Notes: a model not told the origin generated them from the letters alone. Counted from the stretch's first letter, positions 16,701-24,345 are shown. The stretch: DNA of 33,556 bases from Betaproteobacteria bacterium (GCA_009693245.1 SHXO01000025.1:1-33556); one strand, 5' to 3'. A program made the numbers and translations.

Positions 16701-17067
16701 GGTACTACGCAAGGCCTATGGCCTGGGCTCGCAAGGCATGGTGGGCGGAAGTTTTCACCTGCCGATGTTTTCGGTGTCTTGGCCCACCGGCGAATTCGGT
16801 CCCATGAATCTGGAAGGCTCCGTCAAACTCGGCTTCCGCAAGGAGTTGGAAGCCATTACCGATCCGGTGCAGCGCAAGGCCAAGTTCGATGAAATGGTCG
16901 CCGCTGCCTACGAACGCGGCAAGGCGCTGAGCACCGCCACTTTGTTCGAGATCGACGACGTGATCGACCCCGCCGACACCCGCTCATGGGTCATGGCCGG
17001 GCTACGATCGTTACCGCCGGCGGCGCCACGAACGGGAAAGAAACGGGCGTGGGTGGATACGTGGTAA
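13720..17067 (+). CDS. Single-chain biotin-dependent acyl-CoA carboxylase
   Basis: A 1115-residue protein combining all carboxylase activities. Biotin carboxylase (about 1-450): LLIANRGEIAIRIAR, HPGYGFLSEN, glycine loop KAIAGGGGRGMR, EANPRLQVEHTVTE. A biotinyl domain follows with Lys544 in VIESMKMEH. From about 590 to the end is a carboxyltransferase: VVSGRCFAGNAVVAGCCDVI, GPSSVQRRNGVID, NPMVLGGAIDSDAADK, LCDTPGNMVGPEAE and GLGSQGMVGGSF. Acetyl- or propionyl-CoA carboxylases are usually two or more subunits. Single-chain forms of this size are known as the long-chain acyl-CoA carboxylase type, and this fits that architecture. It adds carboxylate to an acyl-CoA using ATP and bicarbonate. The adjacent CoA-transferase could supply or release the thioester. 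Chain-length preference cannot be read from sequence. Confidence 0.93.
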   Translation: MTLKNLLIANRGEIAIRIARSAAALGILSHAVFSEDDDHGGHAKKADESHALAGQGPAAYLDAAQIIRVAMNNQCDAIHPGYGFLSENARFARQCHEAGLLFVGPSPEVLALLGDKGQARRLAIQCGVPVLPGTDGNTSLAQAREFFHSLGNNPAIMIKAIAGGGGRGMRPVHSEADLDSAFARCQSEALKAFGKGDVYVERLLPRARHIEVQIVGDGTGEVAHLWERECSLQRNRQKLVEIAPAPRLASALRDRLIEAALLMARRIQLRSLATFEFLVEQETTQASEFVFIEANPRLQVEHTVTEEVTGTDLVRVQLAIAGGHTLRQLGLLAAPSPRGMAMQVRVNSETLSADGMVRPASGVLEAFDLPAGPGVRVDTCGYTGFRSNARFDSLLAKVIVHATDLNSVVAKAQRALAEFRILGISSNREFLLNLLANPDVASGQWYTAFIEDNLASLCAPNSHPRRYAEAQAASPSARKVDPADPLAILAHGQRSTTSAPSGVPIPGGTQAIAAPISGTIVSIDVGAGDSVRRGQQVAVIESMKMEHVVVSGVAGAVREIRAEKGDTLMEGSALMIVDATDARQDLAEPEASMAPGHLRSDLAELQQRRALTLDAARPDAVEKRRKLGFRTARENIADLCDEGSFHEYGAFAVAAQRSRRTLEDLMARTPADGLVMGIGRINGELFPDVDARCAAMSYDYTVLAGTQGVKNHEKKDRMFEVAAQWRLPLVVFAEGGGGRPGDTDHLTAGWLNIKAFTLLGKLSGLVPLVAVVSGRCFAGNAVVAGCCDVIIATEKTSLGMGGPAMIEGGGLGVFHPDEVGPSSVQRRNGVIDIVVADEAEAVRKAKQYLSYFQGSLKGWTCPDQQGLRDSIPENRLRVYDVRRVIDLLVDHGSVLELRRDFGTNMITAFVRIEGRPLGLIANNPMVLGGAIDSDAADKATRFLQLCDAFDIPVLSLCDTPGNMVGPEAERTALVRHCCRLYVVGANLTVPIFSVVLRKAYGLGSQGMVGGSFHLPMFSVSWPTGEFGPMNLEGSVKLGFRKELEAITDPVQRKAKFDEMVAAAYERGKALSTATLFEIDDVIDPADTRSWVMAGLRSLPPAAPRTGKKRAWVDTW

Positions 17068-17087
17068 CCCGCTACGTGGTAACCCGC
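17058..17087 (+). repeat. 15-bp tandem duplication across a stop codon
   Basis: TACGTGGTAACCCGC occurs twice in immediate succession (17058-17072 and 17073-17087). The first copy contains the carboxylase stop codon TAA (17065-17067). Because 15 is a multiple of 3, the second copy supplies another in-frame TAA five codons later. Confidence 0.9.
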
Positions 17088-17130
17088 CGGCCGCTACAGT
17101 CTGGCGCCCTTCGGTACTTCAAGCGCATCA

Positions 17131-17817
17131 TCACTCATCAATCTTGAATATCACCTCTTGATTCGCCTGGTAACTCGTCCCGTCTTTTTTGAACACATAT
17201 TGGCGCACGCCTTCCAGCACGGCTTCTTCGAACACACCTGGCGGTTCGGCGGCAAGCACGACCGCATCCGTCACGATGCCTTCGGCTGAAACCGTCAGCC
17301 GCACTTTCACGTGGCCCTGGATGTGCTGGCTCTGGGCTTCTTGGGGATATTTGATGCGGACTTTCTTAACCCGCCTGGCTTCTTGAAACACAGAGGGAAG
17401 CAGCGGGGCTTCTGGTTCCGGCTCGGGTTCAGGTTCGGGCTCTTCAGGCTCGGGCTTGGGTTCCGGTTTCAACTCCACCGGTGCGGGGAATTGGATCTTG
17501 GATGGCTTTTCCCCAGGCAAGGGTTTGGGCAACTCGATGGGAGTTAGCGGTAGGCGATCGGCCTTCTTCGGCTTCTCCGGTGGCGGCGGTTCCAGCGGCG
17601 GCGGATCGCGTAACTCCACGATCATCATTTTGGCGGGCGGGGGCTCCTCCCACTTGGGCAAGAAAGTCCAATCCACGCCAAACACCAAGACGGGAAGCAA
17701 CACTTCGAGCAAAGCGGCGAGGGCCGCCGCTTTCCACAATGGCAGCGCACTTCGGTCTTCGTGTTCCGGGCGCGCCCACAGGGCCCCGCGCGCCACCAGC
17801 GCCGCCGTATCGTGCAC
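17131..17817 (-). CDS. TonB-family energy transducer
   Basis: A 228-residue protein with TonB architecture. There is a short cytoplasmic N-terminus, one membrane anchor at about residues 29-48 (KAAALAALLEVLLPVLVFGV), then a long Pro/Glu/Lys-rich periplasmic spacer (KPEPKPEPEEPEPEPEPEPE). A C-terminal TonB domain spans about 150-228: RVKKVRIKYPQEA, QGHVKVRLTVSAEGIV and a terminal beta strand. TonB couples the proton motive force harvested by ExbB/ExbD to outer-membrane receptors. It starts 2 bp after exbD and is the last gene of a minus-strand operon. No TonB-dependent receptor is in the window. Confidence 0.92.
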   Translation of the reverse strand: MHDTAALVARGALWARPEHEDRSALPLWKAAALAALLEVLLPVLVFGVDWTFLPKWEEPPPAKMMIVELRDPPPLEPPPPEKPKKADRLPLTPIELPKPLPGEKPSKIQFPAPVELKPEPKPEPEEPEPEPEPEPEAPLLPSVFQEARRVKKVRIKYPQEAQSQHIQGHVKVRLTVSAEGIVTDAVVLAAEPPGVFEEAVLEGVRQYVFKKDGTSYQANQEVIFKIDE

Positions 17818-17819
17818 GG

Positions 17820-18227
17820 TTACTTCTTGTCCGCTTTCGCCGCGATGCCCACGGTGGTGATGCCGGCACCGCGCACGATGTCCATCACACTGAGCAGGGC
17901 CTGCAAGGACACATCCTTGTCGCCGGCCAGCACGACTTCCACCGGCGGCTTGAGGGCGGCGAGTTTGGCGCGTAGGGCATCCGCGGAGAGCGGTTTGCCT
18001 TCGACCGCGGTCTCGCCAGTCTTGGTCACGCCCACCGTCACCGAGGAGGACTTGATCTGCTGCGTGGTGGCGGAGCCGGGCAACTCCATCGCCACGCCCG
18101 TGCCCGCGATCATTCTGAGGGAGATCACCACGAAGAACACCAGCAGGAACATCATGATGTCGATCATGGGAATGACTTCCACCCGCGGACGGTGTGCCTC
18201 GAAGTACCCAGGACGCGAGCGCATCAC
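17820..18227 (-). CDS. exbD: ExbD/TolR-family biopolymer transport protein
   Basis: A 135-residue protein with one N-terminal membrane segment. VEVIPMIDIMMFLLVFFVV includes the conserved membrane Asp (in PMID) that carries protons in ExbD/TolR. A periplasmic domain follows with PVEVVLAGDKDVSLQALLSVMDIVRGAGI, the peptidoglycan- or TonB-binding fold. It forms the proton channel with ExbB. The gene lies 2 bp downstream of exbB and 2 bp upstream of the tonB-like gene. The neighbouring TonB, rather than TolA or Pal, favours ExbD over TolR. Confidence 0.93.
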   Translation of the reverse strand: MMRSRPGYFEAHRPRVEVIPMIDIMMFLLVFFVVISLRMIAGTGVAMELPGSATTQQIKSSSVTVGVTKTGETAVEGKPLSADALRAKLAALKPPVEVVLAGDKDVSLQALLSVMDIVRGAGITTVGIAAKADKK

Positions 18228-18229
18228 GG

Positions 18230-18925
18230 CTATGCCCTCCCCGCTTTGATGGCGCTCACGCTCGCCGCGTGAGCTTCGCGCACGGGCACGCCGTGATGGG
18301 CCGAGCCGCCGCCGTAGAAGCGGTTGATGAGCATCACCTTAAGCAAGTCCATCTGATGCGCGGCCAAGCGGATTCGCTTATTGAAGTGGTTGAGGAACAA
18401 TACCGCGATGATGGCGATGAGAAGGCCGGCACCCGTGGCCACCAAGGCCTCGGCGATACCTCCGGTGACCATCTGCGTGGCAGCGCCCCCCGCGCCGGAG
18501 GTGCCCAGGATGTCGAAGGCGTGCACCATGCCGATGATGGTGCCTAGCAAACCCATCAGCGGTGCCAGCGTCACGGCCGTGTCCAGCACCCACACGTGCT
18601 TGTCGATCTTGGGCAACTGCCACATGATGGATTCCTCGATGTGGCGGTCCATGGTCTGCGCGTCTTCTCCCCGGCACGCGAGCGCCGAGGAAATAAGCGA
18701 GCGTTGCAAGGAGCCTTCGTAGTGGGCCGCGAGAGTCTGGAGTTTCTCCGCGTTCTGGTATTCCACGAGTTGCAGATCGTGCTCCATGGCCTGGCCGGTT
18801 TTCAGCACCCGGTGAAAAAAGTAAGTGCGCTCGATGATGACCGCCAGAGTGACCAGCAGCACCAGCGCCATCAAGGGCAGCAAGCCGCCTGACATGACGC
18901 TCAAGTGGATGAGTTTTTCTATCAT
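18230..18925 (-). CDS. exbB: ExbB/TolQ/MotA-family proton channel protein
   Basis: A 231-residue inner-membrane protein with three hydrophobic segments: about 14-34 (LLPLMALVLLVTLAVIIERTY), about 110-135 (DTAVTLAPLMGLLGTIIGMVHAF, the conserved MotA_ExbB block) and about 155-180 (IAEALVATGAGLLIAIIAVLFLNHF). The long cytoplasmic loop between the first two contains YEGSLQRSLISSAL. Together with ExbD it uses the proton gradient to energise TonB. It starts 19 bp after the solute-binding protein and leads directly into exbD. Confidence 0.93.
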   Translation of the reverse strand: MIEKLIHLSVMSGGLLPLMALVLLVTLAVIIERTYFFHRVLKTGQAMEHDLQLVEYQNAEKLQTLAAHYEGSLQRSLISSALACRGEDAQTMDRHIEESIMWQLPKIDKHVWVLDTAVTLAPLMGLLGTIIGMVHAFDILGTSGAGGAATQMVTGGIAEALVATGAGLLIAIIAVLFLNHFNKRIRLAAHQMDLLKVMLINRFYGGGSAHHGVPVREAHAASVSAIKAGRA

Positions 18926-18944
18926 TGGATGTCCTGAAAGTCGT

Positions 18945-19925
18945 CTAAAAAGGCGGCATGTAAGGCATGCCGTAGCGCTCCACGATGCGGCGGATCTCGC
19001 CGGACTTGACCATTTGGGCCAAGGCCACGTTAAGGAATTGCATGAGTTCCACTTCCTTCTGCTTCACTCCCCATGCACTGTTCCAGCGCATTTCCGCCAT
19101 GGGCTCGTACCCCTTCACCATTTCGAATTCCGCTTCGGGATGTTCGAGCCGCGCCCGGGATACCGCGCCGGACCAGATCATCGCGACGTTCACCTGGCCT
19201 TTGAGCAAGGCTTCGATGACCATGTGGCTCTGGTAGAAGCCCTCGTACTCGAACCCATTGTCCTGCACATACCGGTAGATGGGCGAATACACGGGCACGC
19301 CGATCTTGATGCCGCGCGCTTTCACATCGTCCAAGATCTTGACGTCTTTCGCGGGCCCTTGCGTCACCAGCACGAAACCCGAACTCATGTAGGGAATGGA
19401 GAACAGCATGGCGTGGCGCGTGAGATGCTGGTCCTCGCCGGTGATGGTCAAGCCGACGAAGACATCGCACACGCCGCGGTCTATGGTGGCATGAAAGGCG
19501 GGGCCTTGGCCGAAACGCGTCCCCGTATTCGCCCAGTTGATGCTGATATCCCAATTATTTCTTTTGGCGACGGCCTGCATGATCTCGATGTCGATGCCGG
19601 CGGGCTCGTTCTTGCGCGCCGTGCGCGAGAAAGGCCAGAACCAACCATCGGCGCACACCAGTATGCGGCCCATTTTCTGGGTGCGCGTCATGGCGTCCAC
19701 CTCCTTCAATTCATCGGGGATGGCCGGGAAGTCGCGGTAACCGGATTGGTAGAACTCGTCGGAGAGCGGATCGAAAACCTCCGGTTTGCGGTAGCCCATC
19801 TTGGGCTTGCGGTTCTTGCCGTAGACGTACTCCGGTTGCAGTTCGAATACTTCTTGCGCGCGCACTTCGGAGATAAAAGAACTCGCCGCTACCCAAAGTA
19901 GCATTACCGTGAAAACTCGAATCAT
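18945..19925 (-). CDS. Periplasmic solute-binding protein, family 3-like
   Basis: A 326-residue exported protein. The signal peptide is about residues 1-23 (ending EVRAQ). After a Tyr-rich leader come the family-3 binding-protein blocks: RILVCADGWFWPFSR, AGIDIEIMQAVAKR, GVCDVFVGLTITGEDQHLT, FSIPYMSSGFVLVT, IKIGVPVYSPIYRYV and EALLKGQVNVAMIWSG. It resembles the binding proteins found with quinoprotein dehydrogenases (MoxJ/XoxJ type), including the VCAD...PFS start. No ABC permease or ATPase is adjacent. It lies 3 bp after ygiQ and 19 bp before exbB, so it is probably co-transcribed with the TonB energising genes. Ligand unknown. Confidence 0.82.
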   Translation of the reverse strand: MIRVFTVMLLWVAASSFISEVRAQEVFELQPEYVYGKNRKPKMGYRKPEVFDPLSDEFYQSGYRDFPAIPDELKEVDAMTRTQKMGRILVCADGWFWPFSRTARKNEPAGIDIEIMQAVAKRNNWDISINWANTGTRFGQGPAFHATIDRGVCDVFVGLTITGEDQHLTRHAMLFSIPYMSSGFVLVTQGPAKDVKILDDVKARGIKIGVPVYSPIYRYVQDNGFEYEGFYQSHMVIEALLKGQVNVAMIWSGAVSRARLEHPEAEFEMVKGYEPMAEMRWNSAWGVKQKEVELMQFLNVALAQMVKSGEIRRIVERYGMPYMPPF

Positions 19926-19928
19926 GGT

Positions 19929-22214
19929 CTAACGCGGCTTTGCCCGTACGGGAGTATGAGTTCCAAATCCACTTGAACGTGGTCTTGCGAGACGTTTCTC
20001 TGGCGGCATGCCAAGCGGTTGCGTGGGCGGCACCAAGTGGTGCTTCGAGCGGCCGATTAAGTCCGCGCGCCCCATGTTGCGCAAGGCCTCCCGCAATAGG
20101 GGCCAATTCTCCGGGTCGTGGTAACGCAAGAACGCCTTATGCAGCCGCCGCGCGCGGCCGCTTTTCACGATGGCGACATCCTCGCTTTCCGGCGTCACCT
20201 TGCGCAGCGGGTTCTTGCCAGAGCGCCACATGGCAGTGGCTAGCGCCATGGGGGTCGGGAGAAAAGTCTGCACTTGGTCCGGGCGAAATTTATTGCGCTT
20301 CAACCATAGGGCCAAGTTCATCATGTCCTCATCGCTGGTGCCCGGATGCCCGGCGATGAAGTAGGGAATGAGGTATTGCTCCTTGCCCGCTTCCTTGGAA
20401 AATTTCTCGAACATCTCCTTGAACTTCTCGTAGGCGCCAATGCCCGGCTTCATCATTTTCGAAAGCGGGCCGGTCTCCGTGTGCTCCGGCGCGATCTTGA
20501 GATAACCGCCGACATGATGCGTCACCAGTTCCTTCACGTACTCCGGCGAACGCACGGCCAAGTCGTAACGCAATCCGGAGCCGATGGTGATTTTCTTGAC
20601 GCCGGGCAATGCACGCGCCTTGCGGTAAAGCGAGATCAGCGGCGCGTGATCCGTATTCAAGTTCTCGCAAATTCCCGGGTATACGCACGACAAACGGCGG
20701 CAAGAAGATTCTATTTTCGGATCCTTGCACGCCATGCGGTACATGTTGGCCGTGGGCCCGCCCAGATCGGAAATCACGCCGGTGAAGCCGGGTGTCTTGT
20801 CGCGGATCTCTTCGATCTCGCGCAATATGGAACTCTCCGAGCGGCTCTGGATGATGCGCCCTTCGTGTTCCGTGATGGAGCAAAACGTGCAGCCACCGAA
20901 ACATCCGCGCATGATGTTCACGGAGAAGCGAATCATCTCCCACGCGGGAATTTTGGCGTTGCCATAACTCGGATGAGGCGCGCGCGCGTAGGGTAATCCG
21001 TACACGCCATCCATCTCCTCCGTGGTAAGCGGAATGGGCGGCGGGTTCAACCACACATCGCGCTCGCCATGGCCTTGCACCAAGGCACGCGCATTGCCCG
21101 GATTGGATTCCAGATGAAACACGCGCGAGGTGTGAGCGTACAACACCGCATCATCCTTCACCTGTTCGTATGAAGGTAGCCGCACCACCTGCTTCGCCCG
21201 CTCCGCCTTGCGCGCCGCCAACTTCTCGGCCCTGGGCATGAACCGCACCGGCACCGCCACAACCTTCCCCTCTCCCCCCGGGAGAGGGGCTAGGGGTGAG
21301 GGCCCTTTCCAATCTCCCCCCGGGAGAGGGGAAAGGGGTGAGGGAGATTTTCCTCCTCGCCCCTCCCCCCTCCCGCCTCCCTCATTGCCCCCCTCCATGG
21401 CATAAGGATCCACATGGGGCTCGATCCGCCCAGGCTTGTCCAACTGAGTGGAATCCACCTCGGCCCAATCCTCGGCTGGCCGCCAGCCGCGCGGCACCAT
21501 GAAGGCCGTACCGCGAACGTCGCGGATATCGCGCGCGCGCTCGCCCTTGGCGATGCGGTGCGCCACCTCCACCAATGCACGCTCGGCATTGCCGAAGATC
21601 AGAAGGTCCGCCTTGGAATCCGCCAGCGCGGAGCGGCGCACCTTGTCGGTCCAGTAATCGTAATGCGCGATGCGGCGCAGGCTGGCTTCGATGCTGCCGG
21701 CAATGATGTTGCTGTCCGAATAAGCCTCGCGGCAACGGTGCGCGTACACGTTTACCGCGTAGTCGGGCCGCTTGTTGGGCGCCGCATGGGGAGTGTAAGC
21801 ATCGTCCGAGCGGATTTTCCGGTCCGCGGTATAGCGGTTCACCATGGAATCCATGTTGCCCGCCGTCACGCCGAAGAACAGGTTCGGTTTACCGAGGGCG
21901 CGGAAGGGATCCGCCGAGTGCCAATCGGGCTGGGAGATGATACCGGCCCGAAACCCCTGCGCTTCCAATAAGCGGCCCACCAAGGCCATGCCGAAGCTCG
22001 GGTGATCCAGATAGGCGTCCCCGGTCACGATGATCACATCGCAAGAATCCCAGCCGAGCGCATCCATTTCCTCCCGCGTCATGGGGAGAAAGGGCGCGAC
22101 ACCGAAGCGCTGGGCCCAGTGCTTCCGGTAGGAAAACAAGGCGCGCGGGGCACGAAGGGGGGCAGGAGTTTCCAAGGCAGGCCGGCGGGTTTGGGGGCGG
22201 AAGTATAGCGCCAC
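19929..22214 (-). CDS. ygiQ: YgiQ-family radical SAM protein
   Basis: A 761-residue member of the YgiQ family. The N-terminal domain has [46 protein letters not shown] and [16 protein letters not shown]. The radical SAM cluster motif is CFGGCTFC (Cys438, Cys442, Cys445), followed by [22 protein letters not shown] and [19 protein letters not shown]. The C-terminus is basic and Pro-rich. The [4Fe-4S] cluster cleaves S-adenosylmethionine; YgiQ's substrate is not established. An insertion at about residues 275-320, encoded by palindromic GC-rich repeats, is not part of the family core. First gene of a tight minus-strand cluster with the binding protein and exbB-exbD-tonB. Confidence 0.95.
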   Translation of the reverse strand: MALYFRPQTRRPALETPAPLRAPRALFSYRKHWAQRFGVAPFLPMTREEMDALGWDSCDVIIVTGDAYLDHPSFGMALVGRLLEAQGFRAGIISQPDWHSADPFRALGKPNLFFGVTAGNMDSMVNRYTADRKIRSDDAYTPHAAPNKRPDYAVNVYAHRCREAYSDSNIIAGSIEASLRRIAHYDYWTDKVRRSALADSKADLLIFGNAERALVEVAHRIAKGERARDIRDVRGTAFMVPRGWRPAEDWAEVDSTQLDKPGRIEPHVDPYAMEGGNEGGGRGEGRGGKSPSPLSPLPGGDWKGPSPLAPLPGGEGKVVAVPVRFMPRAEKLAARKAERAKQVVRLPSYEQVKDDAVLYAHTSRVFHLESNPGNARALVQGHGERDVWLNPPPIPLTTEEMDGVYGLPYARAPHPSYGNAKIPAWEMIRFSVNIMRGCFGGCTFCSITEHEGRIIQSRSESSILREIEEIRDKTPGFTGVISDLGGPTANMYRMACKDPKIESSCRRLSCVYPGICENLNTDHAPLISLYRKARALPGVKKITIGSGLRYDLAVRSPEYVKELVTHHVGGYLKIAPEHTETGPLSKMMKPGIGAYEKFKEMFEKFSKEAGKEQYLIPYFIAGHPGTSDEDMMNLALWLKRNKFRPDQVQTFLPTPMALATAMWRSGKNPLRKVTPESEDVAIVKSGRARRLHKAFLRYHDPENWPLLREALRNMGRADLIGRSKHHLVPPTQPLGMPPEKRLARPRSSGFGTHTPVRAKPR
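21267..21345. repeat. Two GC-rich palindromic repeats inserted in-frame within ygiQ
   Basis: Two copies share CTCCCCCCGGGAGAGGGG followed by a GGGGTGAGGG tail (21267-21302 and 21313-21345). Each is a near-perfect palindrome, and a C/T-rich stretch follows to about 21395. Read on the minus strand they encode the low-complexity segments [12 protein letters not shown] and [11 protein letters not shown]. This motif family is widespread as intergenic repeats in proteobacteria; here it keeps the frame open. Confidence 0.88.
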
Positions 22215-22304
22215 CCCTTGCCAGAGCGGCTCTTTTAGCTAAACACCCGCGTTCGATTCAAGAACTACCCTCCGATAAACAAACGCTTGGGAACGTTTTG
22301 GGTT

Positions 22305-22337
22305 CGTTCAGGAAGCGTTCAGCGACCCCTCTTTAAT
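22305..22337 (+). promoter_or_regulatory. PhoP-box-like direct repeat with -10 element
   Basis: CGTTCA (22305-22310), 5 bp, then CGTTCA (22316-22321), an exact 11-bp-period direct repeat like the TGTTTA-N5-TGTTTA PhoP box. A possible -10 TTTAAT (22332-22337) follows after 10 bp, so the box takes the place of a -35 element as in PhoP-activated promoters. It lies 65-82 bp before the first gene of the operon that ends with a response regulator and kinase. The Shine-Dalgarno AAAAGGAG follows at about 22373-22380. The rest of the 172-bp gap (22215-22386) must also drive ygiQ. Confidence 0.6.
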
Positions 22338-22386
22338 CTCTCGCTCAACCCAGCAACCACTGGGCTCACTTGAAAAGGAGCAAATC

Positions 22387-22725
22387 ATGAACGGCAAGCT
22401 GATCTCTCTGGCAATAGGTGCGGCACTGCTAAGCGCGAACGCCGTGGCGGGTGACTTCAAATACCGTGGTTTCGATGACCGCCATGACCGCGACGACCGT
22501 CGCGAACAGCATTATGAACGGCACGATGGCGGACACGGCGACCGTTATAGCGGGCGCAGGCACTGGGCGCCCAGCGAGCACCCCCGCCACGACTATTGGA
22601 AGCATCATCGCCACCAGCACGACCGTTGGTGCAACCACTGGGTGCCGCCCCATCACGCCTTCGGCCCCAGCCACTTCGATGACGGAAGCAGCATCACTTT
22701 CATCTTGCGCGGCGATTTGGACTAA
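22387..22725 (+). CDS. His-rich small exported protein (112 aa)
   Basis: A signal peptide with hydrophobic core LISLAIGAALLSANAVA ends about residue 21. The mature part is extremely rich in His, Asp and Arg (for example DDRHDRDDRREQHYERHDGG and KHHRHQHDRW), with Trp/Pro-containing ends. It has no membrane segment after the signal and a single Cys. This composition suits periplasmic metal binding or an intrinsically disordered stress protein, but I recognise no family. First gene after the PhoP-box-like promoter; the glycine-zipper gene follows 25 bp later. Function is inference from composition. Confidence 0.78.
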   Translation: MNGKLISLAIGAALLSANAVAGDFKYRGFDDRHDRDDRREQHYERHDGGHGDRYSGRRHWAPSEHPRHDYWKHHRHQHDRWCNHWVPPHHAFGPSHFDDGSSITFILRGDLD

Positions 22726-22750
22726 CCCCTGAAACTCGAAAGGAACCCTC

Positions 22751-23329
22751 ATGAACACCAAGCTCACCACCCTGGCCACGGCTCTCGCCTTCCTGGCCCC
22801 CACGGCCTACGCAGGCCATGTCTTCGAAGACTATGCGCGGGTCAAGGACGTGACGCCCGAGTACGAGAAAGTGAACCTCCCGCGCAAGGAATGCTTTTCG
22901 GAGTACGTCCCCGAGCGCTACCGCGAACAGCGCTCCTTGGCCGGCCCCTTGATCGGCGGCGTGGCGGGCGGCATCCTCGGCGCGCAAGTAGGGCGCGGCC
23001 ATGGCCGCGTGGCGGCTTCGGCGGCGGGTGCGGTTGTCGGCGCCATCGTGGGGGACCGTTTGCAGGCCCGCGACCTCTACGACCGAGACGAATATTACGA
23101 GCGCGAAGTCAGGCGCTGCCGCATGGTGGATCATTGGGAGAACCGCATCTCCGGCTATCGCGTGGTCTACGAGTACCAAGGGCACACGTACAATGCGGTA
23201 ATGCCTTACCACCGTGGGACAAAACTCGCGATTAACGTGACCGTGGAACCCGCCGCCATGCGTTCGGATTCCACGGACCGTGACGATGATCGTTACGACC
23301 GGCGCCGCCACGACGACCGCGACGAATAA
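22751..23329 (+). CDS. Glycine-zipper (2TM/SlyB-like) envelope protein
   Basis: A 192-residue protein with a signal peptide (cleavage after about TAYA, residue 20). A glycine-zipper segment lies at about residues 60-100: LAGPLIGGVAGGILGAQVGR then VAASAAGAVVGAIVGDRLQA, with the small-residue repeats of the Gly-zipper 2TM domain found in SlyB and other outer-membrane lipoproteins. A conserved C-terminal region holds CRMVDHWENRISGYRVVYEYQG. The C-terminal tail is Asp/Arg-rich, echoing the composition of the previous gene. No lipobox Cys is seen, so it is probably periplasmic or membrane-associated rather than a lipoprotein. SlyB-type proteins are classically PhoP-regulated, consistent with the promoter proposed upstream. 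Confidence 0.85.
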   Translation: MNTKLTTLATALAFLAPTAYAGHVFEDYARVKDVTPEYEKVNLPRKECFSEYVPERYREQRSLAGPLIGGVAGGILGAQVGRGHGRVAASAAGAVVGAIVGDRLQARDLYDRDEYYEREVRRCRMVDHWENRISGYRVVYEYQGHTYNAVMPYHRGTKLAINVTVEPAAMRSDSTDRDDDRYDRRRHDDRDE

Positions 23330-23341
23330 CCCGCCCTCACA

Positions 23342-23647
23342 ATGACCGCGCCTCTCAAACTCGCTCTCGTTACCGCCATGACCGTGTTGACCGCCGCACC
23401 GTCAGCCCCCCTGGCGGACCGAGGGCGAGAACGCTGGCGTGACGTCATGCCTCACGAGTACGCCCAGGGCAATTCGGCGAACCGGCGCATCGGCATGGAC
23501 GAAGCCATCGCCAAGGTGCAGCGGCGCACGGGCGGGCTGGTGCTGGATGCGCGCGAAACTTCCGATGGTTACCGGTTGAAGGTACTCACTCGCAACGGCG
23601 AAGTGCGGGTGGTCTTCGTGGACCCCGCGACCGGCGAGATGCGCTAG
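23342..23647 (+). CDS. PepSY-like exported protein (101 aa)
   Basis: A signal peptide at about residues 1-25 is followed by a short PepSY-type domain: MDEAIAKVQRRTGGLVLDARET, GYRLKVLTRNGEVRVVFVDPATGEM. The pattern of an amphipathic helix, a strand and a terminal VDPATGEM turn is typical of PepSY domains, which often sit next to PhoPQ-like two-component genes and inhibit peptidases or sense the envelope. It begins 12 bp after the previous stop and ends 20 bp before the response regulator, so one transcript is likely. Confidence 0.82.
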   Translation: MTAPLKLALVTAMTVLTAAPSAPLADRGRERWRDVMPHEYAQGNSANRRIGMDEAIAKVQRRTGGLVLDARETSDGYRLKVLTRNGEVRVVFVDPATGEMR

Positions 23648-23667
23648 CCGACCCTTGGATAATCGCC

Positions 23668-24345
23668 ATGCGCGTACTGGTCGTGGAGGATGAGCCCCAG
23701 TTGCGCGAGCAACTGCGCTCCACCTTACAAACCCAAGGTTACACTGTAGACGCCACGGGCGAGGGCAAGGAAGGATTGTTCTTCGCCACCGAATATCCCA
23801 TCGATGCCGCCGTCGTCGACCTCGGTCTCCCAGGAATCTCAGGCCTAGACATCATCCGGCGATTACGCGGCAAGGGCAGCCGCCTACCCATATTGATTCT
23901 CACCGCGCGCGGCCGCTGGCAAGACAAAGTCGAAGGCTTGGAAGCCGGCGCCGATGATTACCTCACCAAGCCCTTCCAAGTGGAGGAGTTGTTGGCCCGG
24001 CTCAAGGCTCTTTTGCGCCGCGCCGCGGCCATCGCCCAGGAGATCATGCGCTGCGGCCCGCTCGCCATTAACATGAGAGAACAGAAGGTAATGTTGAACG
24101 GCGCGCCAGTCGATCTCACTTCCTTCGAATACCGCTTACTCGAACACCTGGTGCGCGAACGACGCCGCGTGCTATCCAAGGACGAGCTCGCGGCCCATCT
24201 GTATCCTCACGACGAAGAGCGCGACAGCAACGTCATCGAAGTCCTGATCGGGCGCCTGCGCCGCAAGCTCGACCCCGATGGCAGCGTGCAACCCTTGGAA
24301 ACCCTACGCGGGCGCGGGTACCGGTTTGCGCTAAGCGAGAGCTGA
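23668..24345 (+). CDS. OmpR/PhoP-family response regulator
   Basis: A 225-residue response regulator. The receiver has acidic residues VEDEP at 7-10, phospho-acceptor Asp51 in VVDLGLPG, Thr in ILTARG and Lys in LTKPF. The C-terminal winged helix carries MREQKVMLNGAPVDLTSFEYRLLEHL, DSNVIEVLIGRLRRKLD and the terminal TLRGRGYRF. It pairs with the kinase starting 35 bp downstream. PhoP, QseB and PmrA belong to this subfamily, which binds direct repeats with 11-bp period; the repeat at 22305 is its likely operator. It may therefore autoregulate. Confidence 0.94.
   Translation: MRVLVVEDEPQLREQLRSTLQTQGYTVDATGEGKEGLFFATEYPIDAAVVDLGLPGISGLDIIRRLRGKGSRLPILILTARGRWQDKVEGLEAGADDYLTKPFQVEELLARLKALLRRAAAIAQEIMRCGPLAINMREQKVMLNGAPVDLTSFEYRLLEHLVRERRRVLSKDELAAHLYPHDEERDSNVIEVLIGRLRRKLDPDGSVQPLETLRGRGYRFALSES

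Noticed and set aside
18825-19901. 358-aa open frame on the plus strand
   Set aside because: Antisense to the solute-binding protein and the start of exbB, which have clear motifs.
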